Positions 1 through 9,312 of a stretch of DNA of 64,000 nucleotides are shown here, piece after piece. The notes under the pieces were generated by a model. It did no database searches and was not told the origin of the DNA. It saw nothing but the letters and a program-made list of their open reading frames with translations. Both the position numbers and the translations under genes were made by a program. Position 1 is the stretch's first letter; each line of letters begins with the position of its first letter. Source of the DNA: Arcobacter sp. (GTDB lineage: Bacteria > Campylobacterota > Campylobacteria > Campylobacterales > Sulfurimonadaceae); assembly GCA_024637195.1 (NCBI GenBank), contig JAGXFN010000002.1, positions 273,723 to 337,722 on the forward strand, given 5' to 3'.

Positions 1-824
1 TTGGCGGCATAGACATTTGCGCCTGCGGAGATCCCGACTAAAAGTCCCTCCTCTTTGGCCAGGGCCTTGGCCGTCGCCATCGCCTCATCATTGCCGACTT
101 GAATGATCTCGCCGTAGATCTGCGTATTCAAAATAGCAGGTATGAAGCCAGCGCCGATGCCTTGTATCTTATGCGCGCCGGCTTTTCCGCCGGAGAGTAC
201 AGGAGAGTCCGCCGGTTCAACCGCAAAGATCTGTACATGTGCGAGCTCTTTTTTAAGCACCTCGCTGACACCGGTGATTGATCCGCCCGTACCGACTGCG
301 GCAACAAAGATATCAAGGGTTCTCTCGGTATCGTTTAAGATCTCTATCGCAGTCGTACGGCGGTGAATATCAGGGTTGGACGGATTTTGAAACTGTTGAA
401 GAACATGCGAGTTCTCTATGCTCTCTTGAAGCTCATGTGACTTGTCTATAGCGCCTTTCATTCCCAGCGGTGCGGGGGTAAGGACGAGTTCTGCACCCAG
501 AGCCTTTAAAAGATTGCGGCGTTCCATGCTCATGGATTCGGGCATTGTCAAAATAAGCTTGAGATTAAGCGCAGCACAGACGGAAGCCAGCGCGATGCCG
601 GTATTTCCGCTTGTTGGTTCGATGATAGTTGTATCTTTGTTGATCGTGCCTTCTCTTAAAGCGGTGTCGATCATATTGAAACCGATCCTATCCTTGACTG
701 AAGAGGTCGGGTTCATGAACTCACATTTGCCAAGAATAGTGCATCCTGTCTCTTGGGAAGCTTTGTTCAGACGGACCAGGGGCGTATTCCCGATAAGTTC
801 AGTGACATTGTTCGCTATCTTCAT
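1..824 (-). CDS. cysK: cysteine synthase A (O-acetylserine sulfhydrylase), C-terminus cut by window edge
   Basis: PLP-dependent enzyme that makes L-cysteine from O-acetylserine and sulfide in the cytoplasm. The start is the ATG at 824, preceded by an AAGGAA ribosome site. The 274 residues present show the family's landmarks: N-terminal ELIGNTPLVRL, the PLP lysine in SSVKDRIG (K44), the substrate loop TSGNTG (71-76) and the glycine-rich phosphate loop GTGGSITG. About 30 C-terminal residues should lie beyond base 1. CysK is favoured over CysM or cystathionine beta-synthase by these motifs, but a CysM assignment cannot be fully excluded without the C-terminus. It is transcribed away from its neighbour's 5' side, in the same direction as lnt, which lies upstream. 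Confidence 0.93.
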   Translation of the reverse strand, partial: MKIANNVTELIGNTPLVRLNKASQETGCTILGKCEFMNPTSSVKDRIGFNMIDTALREGTINKDTTIIEPTSGNTGIALASVCAALNLKLILTMPESMSMERRNLLKALGAELVLTPAPLGMKGAIDKSHELQESIENSHVLQQFQNPSNPDIHRRTTAIEILNDTERTLDIFVAAVGTGGSITGVSEVLKKELAHVQIFAVEPADSPVLSGGKAGAHKIQGIGAGFIPAILNTQIYGEIIQVGNDEAMATAKALAKEEGLLVGISAGANVYAA

Positions 825-930
825 TAGACATTCCTTGCCATATGTGTATTGGCAGTAATCATAGCTTAAGAAGATAAAAAGGAGTTAAACTTTACTGCTT
901 TACTTGTGTTTTTATACTGAAAACAAAGGT

Positions 931-2166
931 CTAAGGGTAAATGATCCCCCCGCCCGCATCATTGGCCGCGTGCAGGATGACCGTATTGTGTTTTGTCGCA
1001 TAAAACTGCATCAAAAGCCGCTGAAGGCTGGGCTCGATGGAGGGCATAAACCAAGCATTATTGCTCATAGCGATCATGAGGCGCGGGTTTGTTTCGAAAA
1101 GTTCATGGCAGGTCGCCTCATAGCAGATGGCATTTCTGAACGCAGTTCCTTTGATGGTGAAATCTGTCGGCTCAGTAGCACTTAAGTAGTCTGAGGCCCC
1201 GTTAAAGATGGCTTTGTTGATCGGAAGGGCAAGAAAAGACGGAAGAGGAATGTACTCGCCGAAAGGAACAAGTATCATCTTCTTGGCGATTTGCATTCTG
1301 CCGTCTTGAAAAAAGTAGGTCGCATTAAAATTGTGCCCATCATGATCATAAAGACTGCCGGTGACAATGGCTATCTTATGACTTTTTGCTTTTAAAAGAG
1401 CAATAAGAGCGGGATGGCGGTTCAAAAAAAGCGGATAAGCACTTTCTGGCAGGATTACCAGATCTTTTTTCTCTTCTATAGCCTGGTCGATGGCATTGAA
1501 GTTCAGTTCAATGGTATCTGGAATATAAAAAGAATTCCATTTGCGCTCCTGATCAAGCTGCGTCTGTACAAGAGAAACGTTCAGCGGCAGCTTCTGCTCT
1601 TTTGGCACTGAAAAATTCAGCGCAGGCAGCAGAAGCAAAAAGAAGAGTGCGGCCTCTCGCTTCTGCTTGAACTGAACAAAAAGAGCCAGGGAGAGCAGGA
1701 TAAGCGCATACTGCCACTTTTCTATACCAAAATAGCTGTGGACAAAAAGAAGCTCTGGCTGAAGCCAGTTGAAGTCGAAGGGTTCAAAGAGACTTAGCAA
1801 AAAGAGCATGCCCGCGCGCAAGAGAGGATGAGAGGCAAGTGCAACAAGCCAAAAGATAAGGCCATAGATAAGAGCAAAGCCCAGGGCAACGAAGGGCACA
1901 GCCCAGGAAAGCCCATAATAGCGGAAGCTGAACCCTATCCAGTAGAACCAGAAGAGACCGATAAAAAATCCCGCAAAGAGCAGTGTCTTTCTTCCTGATA
2001 CGATCAGCAGATAGAAGGCACAAAGACCAAGAAGGGTGTTAAGAAGATAGAACTCAAACCCAAAATGAAAGAGGTAGAGAAAAGCCGAAAAGCACAGGGC
2101 CAGAAGAAAGGCACGCAGAAGTTCGTGAACTGAAAAGAAAGTTTTTAAGGCGCGCATGCTGCTCAT
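931..2166 (-). CDS. lnt: apolipoprotein N-acyltransferase
   Basis: Inner-membrane enzyme that adds the third acyl chain to the N-terminal cysteine of lipoproteins. The 411 residues comprise about 180 hydrophobic N-terminal residues (several membrane helices) and a periplasmic nitrilase-type domain. The Glu-Lys-Cys triad is visible as E241 (LPESAYP), K296 (before LVPFGEY) and C348 (NAICYE). It is shorter than the roughly 510 residues of E. coli Lnt, with fewer residues in the membrane part and an early C-terminus after GGGIIYP; short Lnt proteins are usual in Campylobacterota. The start at 2166 could instead be M4. Lipoproteins that would be substrates (LptE-like, export lipoprotein, 41-residue lipoprotein) are encoded in the same window. 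Confidence 0.9.
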   Translation of the reverse strand: MSSMRALKTFFSVHELLRAFLLALCFSAFLYLFHFGFEFYLLNTLLGLCAFYLLIVSGRKTLLFAGFFIGLFWFYWIGFSFRYYGLSWAVPFVALGFALIYGLIFWLVALASHPLLRAGMLFLLSLFEPFDFNWLQPELLFVHSYFGIEKWQYALILLSLALFVQFKQKREAALFFLLLLPALNFSVPKEQKLPLNVSLVQTQLDQERKWNSFYIPDTIELNFNAIDQAIEEKKDLVILPESAYPLFLNRHPALIALLKAKSHKIAIVTGSLYDHDGHNFNATYFFQDGRMQIAKKMILVPFGEYIPLPSFLALPINKAIFNGASDYLSATEPTDFTIKGTAFRNAICYEATCHELFETNPRLMIAMSNNAWFMPSIEPSLQRLLMQFYATKHNTVILHAANDAGGGIIYP

Positions 2167-2203
2167 TTTTTTATGAAATTATAGCATGTCCAAAATGTAT
2201 CTG

Positions 2204-3277
2204 CTAAGCAGACTCTCTTCTTAACAGAGGAAGCCGGTTCAGCAGATCTTCGCAGTAATCCCACTGCTCCAAGTTCTCTTTCCACGCATGGGGAATGGCA
2301 TTGACCCCCTTGTAGGCGCCAAGAACCATCCCGATTGCGATCGCACGCGAAGCGTTGTCGCCTCCGACCATCGCGTTGGCCTGAAGTGCTTTTTTCAGCC
2401 CCTCCTCTTGTTGCGCATACTTTAAGATAAAGTAAACAGCCCCCGGCAGAGTGCCTTCAGTCGGGCTGGCTTTTCCGACCTTGATGGGTTCGCTTCGACC
2501 GACATCCCATAACCTTGCCATGCTGGTGAGGGCAAGATCATCGGCGAAGGGTTCTTTGAAAAGTGCTGAATTTTCATCTGTCGCTTCGAGAACCTTGGCA
2601 ATGGCCTGGGCACTTTTCGTTTCAAAAAATCCGCCCATCTGCACGGCGACATCCTCTATGGCATCGGCAGGCGTAGCGCCGTTGATGACACGGTGCGTCA
2701 CCCGCGCGAAGAACTCACCGCCGCCGAGCGCATGTAGATCTTTGTGGGTAAACATCGTTTTTCGGGCAACATCAACGATCGTTTCCTCGTTCTCATAATA
2801 GCCGTGTGCGGCGACGTGGCGAATGGCCATTGCATTGGAGATCCCTCCAAGCTGTGCTATATCCACGCCTCTTTTTACCTGGGCATAGGTCTCCTTGGTC
2901 ATCGTGCAGATCCATGATCCCCATCCGTTTTCAAGACGCATCATCCAGTGCGGCAGCATGGCGCTTACCTCAAAGGCTCTGGGCGGTTCTGAAATGGCAG
3001 CGAGATGTTCCAGAACGAGGATGTTATAGTCGCCGTAGTCTGTTGTCCCGCCTGCTTTTTTGCCCGGATGATAGTTCCGCTCTCCCCATCCGATACCGTG
3101 GGTCTGGCCGCCCATCATCTCGCCCGGCGACATAAACGTTTCAATGCTTTTTTTCCCGTAGGCCTCATAGATCTTTTTGGCATCATACTCGTAATGACTT
3201 CCCAAACAGAGCGCATCACCGACGATAGCGCCGAAAAATGAGCCTTTTATTGCGTCTTCTTTTGTGATATTTTCCAT
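2204..3277 (-). CDS. ADP-ribosylglycohydrolase-family protein, divergent metal site
   Basis: A 357-residue soluble protein of the ADP-ribosylglycohydrolase/DraG fold (Pfam ADP_ribosyl_GH). The N-terminal GSFFGAIVGDALCLGSHYEY matches the family opening, and the C-terminal segment VGGDNASRAIAIGMVLGAY matches its second metal motif. In classical members the first motif contains TDDT and the second GxDxDT; here they read TTDYGDY (79-84) and GGDNASR (305-311), so several metal-binding acidic residues are replaced. The fold is clear, but the substrate (ADP-ribosyl-protein or another ribosylated compound) cannot be stated. It stands alone, 37 bases upstream of lnt on the same strand and divergent from yajC. 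Confidence 0.75.
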   Translation of the reverse strand: MENITKEDAIKGSFFGAIVGDALCLGSHYEYDAKKIYEAYGKKSIETFMSPGEMMGGQTHGIGWGERNYHPGKKAGGTTDYGDYNILVLEHLAAISEPPRAFEVSAMLPHWMMRLENGWGSWICTMTKETYAQVKRGVDIAQLGGISNAMAIRHVAAHGYYENEETIVDVARKTMFTHKDLHALGGGEFFARVTHRVINGATPADAIEDVAVQMGGFFETKSAQAIAKVLEATDENSALFKEPFADDLALTSMARLWDVGRSEPIKVGKASPTEGTLPGAVYFILKYAQQEEGLKKALQANAMVGGDNASRAIAIGMVLGAYKGVNAIPHAWKENLEQWDYCEDLLNRLPLLRRESA

Positions 3278-3396
3278 TATAACTGCCTGATTTTTTCGGT
3301 GATTGTAGCGGAGTAACTATTTAATGCGCCCCGCTGATTTAAACGGCCCGATAGAGTTAAGCCTCCAGTAAGAAGGGAGCAGAGCATTTTAGAGAC

Positions 3397-3420
3397 GGCT
3401 TAAGCCAAATAAGCTATAAT
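3397..3420 (+). promoter_or_regulatory. yajC-secDF promoter with overlapping palindrome
   Basis: A perfect TATAAT -10 box lies at 3415-3420, about 32 bases before the yajC ATG, with ACAAGGAAG as ribosome site. A perfect 10-bp palindrome GGCTTAAGCC (3397-3406) sits in the spacer just upstream of the -10 box and could be an operator. There is no good -35, as is usual for this phylum. Confidence 0.55.
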
Positions 3421-3451
3421 ATCCGCAATTTTTACCACAAGGAAGCGTATA

Positions 3452-3709
3452 ATGGAATCAATTATCATGATGGTCGGACTGTTCGCGATTATGTACTTTA
3501 TCATAATTCGTCCACAGCAAAAACAGCAAAAAGAGCACAAGGCGATGTTGGAAGCATTGGGCAAGGGCGACAAGGTCGTGACAAACGGTGGTCTAATCGT
3601 AGAGATCGTGAAGGTAGAAGAGGGCTTTTTTAAGGTAAGACTGGACAAAGATTCCGAAGCACGCCTGGCGAAAGATGCTATTGCACGAAAGTTTGAGGAT
3701 GAAGCTTAA
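3452..3709 (+). CDS. yajC: preprotein translocase subunit YajC
   Basis: Small single-pass membrane partner of the SecDF complex. The 85 residues comprise one N-terminal transmembrane helix (about 1-20) followed at once by the family signature IIRPQQKQQKEH and a soluble domain with GDKVVTNGGLIVEIVKV. The length is typical. It is first gene of the yajC-secD-secF operon, behind its own -10 box, and its last 11 bases overlap the start of secD, which suggests translational coupling. Confidence 0.95.
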   Translation: MESIIMMVGLFAIMYFIIIRPQQKQQKEHKAMLEALGKGDKVVTNGGLIVEIVKVEEGFFKVRLDKDSEARLAKDAIARKFEDEA

Positions 3710-5267
3710 TTATCGCGTAGTAATCTTTACTGTTGCACTTGTTCTTGGGGTCATCTTTTCTGTCCCCTCTTTGACGCAAAGCGAAAAAGGCGCAAAGATC
3801 ACACTCGGACTTGATCTTCAAGGCGGTCTGCATATGCTTCTTGGTGTCAAAACCGAAGAAGCAGTAAACGCACGTTTTAAGTCGATCGCAGCGAGCATAA
3901 AGTATTTCACTGAAAAAAATAATATTCTAGTCGACACGCTCTCTATGGACGGTGATGGGATCGAATTTTCGCTCTTGGATGAAGATGACATTCCAAGTGT
4001 TCGGACAATGCTTGAAAAGACAGAGGGTCTTCTTGTTGAAACCAAGGGACTGGAATTTAATCTGAACTTTAGCGAGTTAGAGATCGAAAACACAAAAAAG
4101 CAGTCGGTAGAGCAGGCCATCGAGACTATCCGTAACCGTTTAGATCAGTTTGGTCTGGCAGAACCGACGGTAGCGAAGCAGGGAGATGAGAAGATCCTTG
4201 TGGAGCTTCCGGGGATCAAAACGCAAGAAGAGGAGCAGCGTGCGCGCGAGCTGATCTCGCGTGCAGCCTATCTTCAGATGATGGCACTTGATGAAGAGCG
4301 ACAAAGTCGTGTTTATCAGATGAGCGATGCGGAAGCGGCAAAATACGGAGATGTCATCTTGGAAGATGCCGCGCGTCCGGGAGTCAAGTATCTGATCAAA
4401 GAGATACAGATCCTAGACGGCTCAATGCTGACCAACGCCAGCGTCTCTTTTGATCAGCAGACCAACCAGCCGGTCATCAACTTTACGCTCAGCTCAGAAG
4501 GCGGCGCTATCTTCGGGGATTTTACCGAGAAGAATGTCGGGAACCACTTGGCGATCGTGTTGGATGACAAGGTCTTTTCTGCACCGGTGATCAATGAGCG
4601 CATCGGCGGCGGAAGCGGCCAAATATCAGGAAGCTATACACCGCAAGAAGCGCAGGATCTGGCCATTGCTCTGCGTTCAGGTGCACTTCTCGCACCAATC
4701 TATCTGATGGAAAAACGTTCCGTCGGTCCAAGTCTGGGCGCTGATAGTATCAAAGCAGCTTCGGTCGCGCTGATTGGCGGATTTGTTCTAGTCGTTCTTT
4801 TTATGCTTGTTTATTACAAGATGGCAGGAGTGATCGCCAATGTGGCGCTGATCGCCAACTTGTTTATTCTTCTGGCGGTCATGGCGCTTTTTGGCGCAAC
4901 CTTGACCTTGCCGGGTATGGCAGGTATCGTTCTGACCGTCGGTATGGCCGTGGACGCCAATGTCATCATCTCCGAGCGCATTCGCGAACTTCTTTATCAA
5001 GGCGTGAGTGTACGCAAGGCGATCGAGCAGGGGTATGAGAATGCTACCTCGGCGATTTTGGATGCGAACATTACGACGCTGATTGCGGCTGTGGTGCTCT
5101 ACATCTACGGCACGGGTGCTATCAAAGGCTTTGCGATTACTATCAGCATCGGTATCTTGGCCTCAATGCTCACGGCAATCCTCGGAACCAGCGGTATCTA
5201 CGGGATGCTTTTATCGCGCATAGAAAAAAGTAAAAACCTGAGTTTCTGGTTTGGGATAAAGGCATAA
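3699..5267 (+). CDS. secD: protein translocase subunit SecD
   Basis: Inner-membrane subunit that uses the proton motive force to complete protein export through SecYEG. The start chosen is ATG 3699 (523 residues, MKLNYRVVIF), eight codons inside the longest frame, because the membrane anchor begins there and it gives a short overlap with yajC. Visible are the N-terminal helix (about 5-24), the D1 motif GLDLQGGLHM, the large periplasmic domain with ETIRNRLDQFGLAEP, then a cluster of about five helices with GMAVDANVIISERIRE, the D4-type motif carrying the conserved acidic residue. It is followed by secF after one base. Confidence 0.96.
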   Translation: MKLNYRVVIFTVALVLGVIFSVPSLTQSEKGAKITLGLDLQGGLHMLLGVKTEEAVNARFKSIAASIKYFTEKNNILVDTLSMDGDGIEFSLLDEDDIPSVRTMLEKTEGLLVETKGLEFNLNFSELEIENTKKQSVEQAIETIRNRLDQFGLAEPTVAKQGDEKILVELPGIKTQEEEQRARELISRAAYLQMMALDEERQSRVYQMSDAEAAKYGDVILEDAARPGVKYLIKEIQILDGSMLTNASVSFDQQTNQPVINFTLSSEGGAIFGDFTEKNVGNHLAIVLDDKVFSAPVINERIGGGSGQISGSYTPQEAQDLAIALRSGALLAPIYLMEKRSVGPSLGADSIKAASVALIGGFVLVVLFMLVYYKMAGVIANVALIANLFILLAVMALFGATLTLPGMAGIVLTVGMAVDANVIISERIRELLYQGVSVRKAIEQGYENATSAILDANITTLIAAVVLYIYGTGAIKGFAITISIGILASMLTAILGTSGIYGMLLSRIEKSKNLSFWFGIKA

Positions 5268-5268
5268 T

Positions 5269-6240
5269 ATGGAACTTTTTAAACATACAAAGACCTACGA
5301 TTTTATGGGAAAGAAGAAGTTAACGCTGATCTTCTCATTGCTCCTTGTCCTGGCCTCAACTATTACGCTTGCAACAAAAGGGCTGAACTACGGGATAGAT
5401 TTTGCCGGCGGTACGGTTGTTCAGGTCAAGTACGACACGCCAGCCCCAATCAATGAGATGCGCACACTGATAAGTAAACACGAACTTTTTGACGGGGCTA
5501 GCATCTCTGAATTTGGCTCGCCCGAAGAGGTGGTGATACGTGTACGCACAAGCAGCTCAAGCGTGACAAGCGATATGGGCGATCTGGCAAGAGAAGCACT
5601 TAAGGGCAGCGGAAATTTCGAGATACGCCGTGTTGACATTGTCGGCCCGAAAGTAGGAGACGAGCTTCGAGAAAAGGGGATCATGGCGATGCTGTTTGCG
5701 ATCATTGGCATCTTGATTTATGTCTCATTCCGCTTCGAGTGGCGTTTTGCCCTGGCCTCGGTCGTCGCTTTGGTGCATGATATCACTATCGCGATGGGGG
5801 CGATCTCGCTCTTTCAGATCGAGGTCAATCTTGATATTTTAGCGGCAATGCTGACTATTTTGGGTTATTCGCTCAATGATACAATCATCGTTTTTGACCG
5901 TATCCGCGAGGGACTGCTCAAGATCAAGACAATACTTCTTGAAGAAGTCATCAATGAGTCGGTAACCCGTACACTTTCACGTACGACACTGACTTCGCTG
6001 ACTACCTTTTTTGTTGTTCTGACTCTCTGGCTATGGGGTGGCGAGATTATCCACGGCTTTGGTTTTACACTGCTTGTGGGTATTATCGTCGGGACCTACT
6101 CGTCGATTTTTGTTGCCTCGCCGGTACTGATATGGCTGGGCTTCGATATCAAGCTCTACCGTTCAAGACTAGCTGACAAAGAGATGCGAAGAGTAGAAAA
6201 AGAGCGCATGCGCGCACAGTTCGAACAGGGGACGATGTAG
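5269..6240 (+). CDS. secF: protein translocase subunit SecF
   Basis: Second half of the SecDF export motor. The 323 residues show the N-terminal LNYGIDFAGGTVVQV motif, a short periplasmic P4 domain, and five C-terminal helices including GYSLNDTIIVFDRIRE, the conserved helix of the RND-like core. The length is normal. The ATG follows the secD stop by one base, so the two are translated together. The charged cytoplasmic tail (about 300-323) is typical. Confidence 0.96.
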   Translation: MELFKHTKTYDFMGKKKLTLIFSLLLVLASTITLATKGLNYGIDFAGGTVVQVKYDTPAPINEMRTLISKHELFDGASISEFGSPEEVVIRVRTSSSSVTSDMGDLAREALKGSGNFEIRRVDIVGPKVGDELREKGIMAMLFAIIGILIYVSFRFEWRFALASVVALVHDITIAMGAISLFQIEVNLDILAAMLTILGYSLNDTIIVFDRIREGLLKIKTILLEEVINESVTRTLSRTTLTSLTTFFVVLTLWLWGGEIIHGFGFTLLVGIIVGTYSSIFVASPVLIWLGFDIKLYRSRLADKEMRRVEKERMRAQFEQGTM

Positions 6241-6280
6241 CATTTAGCTACAAAAGAGCGGGTAAAAAAGTAAAATCAGC

Positions 6281-6390
6281 TAAAATAGTGTTTGATTTGC
6301 ACGGCTGACAGCGCGGTTGACCTGTGTGTGAGCTCCCCGCTGAGGGGAACCAAGTGTAAGCAGACATCAAAGCGAAGCTTCGATACCGTA
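6281..6390 (+). promoter_or_regulatory. promoter and possible structured leader RNA upstream of DUF6394 gene
   Basis: A TAAAAT -10 candidate (6281-6286) would start transcription near 6291. From that base a closed structure can be drawn by eye: TTTGAT (6291-6296) pairs with ATCAAA (6366-6371), TGC (6298-6300) with GCA (6360-6362), and inside is a strong hairpin TCCCC (6334-6338) / GGGGA (6344-6348) with loop GCTGA. A further perfect palindrome CGAAGCTTCG lies at 6373-6382, and the DUF6394 ribosome site AAAAGGAG follows. It matches no riboswitch or small RNA consensus that I recognise. Confidence 0.4.
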
Positions 6391-6413
6391 ACAAACGACT
6401 AAAAGGAGTAGTA

Positions 6414-6752
6414 ATGGACTGGGGAAAAGTAATCTACGTTTTTTTTGCCTTGATGAGTCTAACATCAACGGCTGGATTTTTATATGAGCACAGTGCGATA
6501 GCACTTTTTATGGCAGGAAGTTTAAATCTGGTCTCCACCATTTTGAAGATCGGCGTGCGAAACCTGCTTGCAGCGGAGCTTTTGGCCAGCTCTTTAGTCG
6601 CCGACCTGCACCTTATTCCGGCCTTTATCTATTTGGTGGTTATCGGGAATCACGACTGGGCTGTCGCACTTGCGATCGGCGCTTTGATCGCGAATATTTT
6701 CTCCATGGGGCTTGTCCTTGTAGAGGGTTCAAAAACACGCGAAGAGTACTAA
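6414..6752 (+). CDS. DUF6394 family small membrane protein
   Basis: A 112-residue integral membrane protein of unknown function, with about four hydrophobic helices (roughly 5-22, 27-45, 65-80, 83-103) and a charged tail GSKTREEY. The opening MDWGKVIYVFFALMSL is, as far as I recall, characteristic of a family (DUF6394) found in Campylobacterota. A strong ribosome site AAAAGGAG precedes the ATG. It sits alone between secF and leuS, with its own promoter, an unusual long leader and a terminator-like hairpin overlapping its end, so it is probably a single-gene transcript under its own control. No enzymatic motif is visible. Confidence 0.8.
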   Translation: MDWGKVIYVFFALMSLTSTAGFLYEHSAIALFMAGSLNLVSTILKIGVRNLLAAELLASSLVADLHLIPAFIYLVVIGNHDWAVALAIGALIANIFSMGLVLVEGSKTREEY

Positions 6753-6772
6753 GCGCGCCGGTGCGTGTTTTT
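6731..6772 (+). terminator. terminator-like inverted repeat after DUF6394 gene
   Basis: AAAAACACGC (6731-6740) pairs with GCGTGTTTTT (6763-6772), enclosing a 22-base loop that contains the stop codon and a GC-rich core. The T-run ends the structure, as in a Rho-independent terminator. The 13-mer AAAACACGCGAAG of the left arm recurs at 6777-6789. Confidence 0.55.
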
Positions 6773-6864
6773 ATACAAAACACGCGAAGCTTTTGCACTT
6801 TTTAAACCATTCATCCTAAGTGTTAGCCGCTAACCTTTAGTATTGATGATTTTTAGGAGAAAAT

Positions 6865-9312
6865 GTGGACTATAATCCATCCGTAATTGAGAAAAAATGG
6901 CAAGAGTTTTGGGACAAAAACGAAAGTTTTGAGCCTTCAGAAGACTATTCAAAAGATAAGAAATATGTCCTGAGCATGTTTCCTTTTCCCAGCGGACGAC
7001 TGCATATGGGACATGTCCGAAACTATACGATAGGCGATGCATTTGCCCGTTTTTACCGCCAGCGCGGCAAGAATGTTCTGCATCCGATAGGCTGGGACAG
7101 TTTCGGTATGCCAGCGGAAAATGCGGCGATCAAGAACGGGTCTCACCCCAAGAAATGGACCTATGAGAACATCGACTATATGCGTTCTGAGCTTTCTCGG
7201 CTGGGACTCTCTTTTTCAAAAAAACGTGAATTTGCCACCTCTGATGAACTTTATACGAAGTTTGAGCAGGGGTTCATCATCGATATGTTCGACAAAGGAC
7301 TGCTTTACCGTAAAATGGGGCTTTTAAACTGGTGTCCGCATGACCAGACGGTACTTGCCAACGAGCAGGTTGTAGATGGCTGCTGCTGGCGCTGTGACAC
7401 GCCTATTATCAAAAAAGAGATGAACCAGTACTACTTCAAGATCACGGCATATGCCGATGAACTTTTGAACGACCTAAAAGGACTCGAAGGCGGATGGCCG
7501 AAGCAGGTTTTGACGATGCAGGAGAACTGGATAGGAAAGTCGACAGGGCTGGAGTTTGACCTCTGTTTTGATGAGGATTCAAAAGCGAAGCTCTCTGGCC
7601 AGTTTGACTGTTTTGATGTTTTCACCACCCGTCCGGATACGATCTATGGGGTAAGCTACTGCGCCTTAGCGCCTGAACATCAGATCGTAAACTATATGCT
7701 CGAAAACTCTCTTTTGAGTGAGCAGAGTGCGCAGAAGATCAAAGAGATGAAGAGAAGCTCCTCCATAGAGAGGCAAAAAGAGAAGTCGGGGGTCTCTTTG
7801 GAGCTTTACGTGGTGCACCCTCTGACAAAAAAGAGCATCCCGGTCTGGGTAGCGAACTTTGTGCTGATGGATTATGGTTCGGGCGCTGTAATGGCCGTGC
7901 CTGCACATGATGAGCGAGACTTCGATTTTGCCAAGAAGTATGACCTTCCTATAAAGGCCGTTATCAAGCCAAAAGATGCGGAGCTTAGCGAAGGCAAGGC
8001 CTTTGTCGACGAGGGTGTTTTGTTTGATTCAGAAGCCTTTGACGCGCTTGAGTCAAAGAGTGCACAGTCAAAGATTATGGATTATTTCGAGCAGAACAAG
8101 CTTGGGAAAAAGGTGATCAACTTCCGTCTTAAGGACTGGGGTGTCAGCCGTCAGCGCTACTGGGGAGCACCGCTTCCTTTTGTACACTGCGAGAGCTGCG
8201 GCTTGGTGATGGAGAAGAAAGAGAACCTTCCTGTTGCCCTGCCTGAAGATGTGCAGATTACGGGGGAGGGAAATCCTCTTGATCACCATCCGACATGGAA
8301 ACACTGCCAGTGTCCCAAGTGCGGAAAGGACGCCATCCGTGAAACCGACACGATGGACACCTTTGTGCAGTCTTCTTGGTACTTTTTACGCTATACGGCG
8401 AGTCCTTCGATATGGAACGAGAAGGCTTTTGATGCAAAAGAGCTTGAGTATTGGATGGGCGTGGACCATTATATCGGAGGGATTGAGCATGCGATCTTGC
8501 ACCTTCTGTATGCCCGCTTTTTTACAAAAGTGATGCGAGACCTGGGCTACATCAGCTGCAGCGAACCTTTCAATCATCTTCTGACGCAGGGTATGGTACT
8601 CAAAGACGGAAGCAAGATGTCCAAATCAAAGGGAAATACTGTCGATCCTGACGCATTGGTAGAAAAGTACGGCGCAGATACCGCCCGTCTTTTCATTCTT
8701 TTTGCCGCGCCGCCTACGCAGGAGCTGGAGTGGAACGATTCGGCAGTTGAGGGTGCCTACCGGTTTTTGAAGCGTTTTTATGAGCGCTCAAACCGCGCCT
8801 ACGCGACACAGAGCCTTCCTCTCATAGCACACGACAGCCTTAGCAAAGAGGAAAAAGCAGCACGGAAAAAAGTCTATGAGGCCCTGGAGCGCTCAAACGA
8901 TGTCTTCGGCGAGCGCCACACCTTCAACACGCTGATAGCAGGGGTTATGGAAGCGATGAATGCCTTGAATGAGCAGGAGAATGCAGATGTATGGACGGAA
9001 GGGTACTGGATACTCTCTTCTATCTTGGAGCCAATAGTTCCGCATATCTGCTGGGAAGTTGCCCAAAGGCTCTTTGAACGAAAGAACTTTACAGAAACGG
9101 CCATAAAACAAGAGGTCTTCAGCGTGGATACGATTCCTATGGGGGTCTCGATCAACGGCAAAAAGCGCGCGGAGATAGAGGTCTCTGCCAGTGCTTCCAA
9201 GGATGAAATTCTTACTGCTGCAAAAGAGTCGGTAGCAAAATGGCTGGAAGGCACAAGCCTGCTCAAAGAGATCGTCGTCCCAAATAAACTTGTAAACTTT
9301 GTTGTCAAATGA
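6865..9312 (+). CDS. leuS: leucyl-tRNA synthetase
   Basis: Class Ia aminoacyl-tRNA synthetase that charges tRNA-Leu. The 815 residues have the ATP-binding HMGH (47-50), the long CP1 editing domain with [12 protein letters not shown] and [11 protein letters not shown], a zinc-like CxxC knuckle ([10 protein letters not shown] region), the KMSKS loop (584-588) and the C-terminal anticodon and LeuRS-specific domains. The start is GTG 6865 behind TTAGGAG; an ATG two bases earlier is out of frame. A small hairpin GTTAG-CCG-CTAAC (6822-6834) lies in the leader but there is no T-box. The stop overlaps the start of the lipoprotein gene that follows. Confidence 0.97.
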   Translation: MDYNPSVIEKKWQEFWDKNESFEPSEDYSKDKKYVLSMFPFPSGRLHMGHVRNYTIGDAFARFYRQRGKNVLHPIGWDSFGMPAENAAIKNGSHPKKWTYENIDYMRSELSRLGLSFSKKREFATSDELYTKFEQGFIIDMFDKGLLYRKMGLLNWCPHDQTVLANEQVVDGCCWRCDTPIIKKEMNQYYFKITAYADELLNDLKGLEGGWPKQVLTMQENWIGKSTGLEFDLCFDEDSKAKLSGQFDCFDVFTTRPDTIYGVSYCALAPEHQIVNYMLENSLLSEQSAQKIKEMKRSSSIERQKEKSGVSLELYVVHPLTKKSIPVWVANFVLMDYGSGAVMAVPAHDERDFDFAKKYDLPIKAVIKPKDAELSEGKAFVDEGVLFDSEAFDALESKSAQSKIMDYFEQNKLGKKVINFRLKDWGVSRQRYWGAPLPFVHCESCGLVMEKKENLPVALPEDVQITGEGNPLDHHPTWKHCQCPKCGKDAIRETDTMDTFVQSSWYFLRYTASPSIWNEKAFDAKELEYWMGVDHYIGGIEHAILHLLYARFFTKVMRDLGYISCSEPFNHLLTQGMVLKDGSKMSKSKGNTVDPDALVEKYGADTARLFILFAAPPTQELEWNDSAVEGAYRFLKRFYERSNRAYATQSLPLIAHDSLSKEEKAARKKVYEALERSNDVFGERHTFNTLIAGVMEAMNALNEQENADVWTEGYWILSSILEPIVPHICWEVAQRLFERKNFTETAIKQEVFSVDTIPMGVSINGKKRAEIEVSASASKDEILTAAKESVAKWLEGTSLLKEIVVPNKLVNFVVK

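Noticed and set aside
3675..3698. Upstream start for secD
   Set aside because: The eight extra residues precede the usual N-terminus MKLNYR and increase the overlap with yajC.
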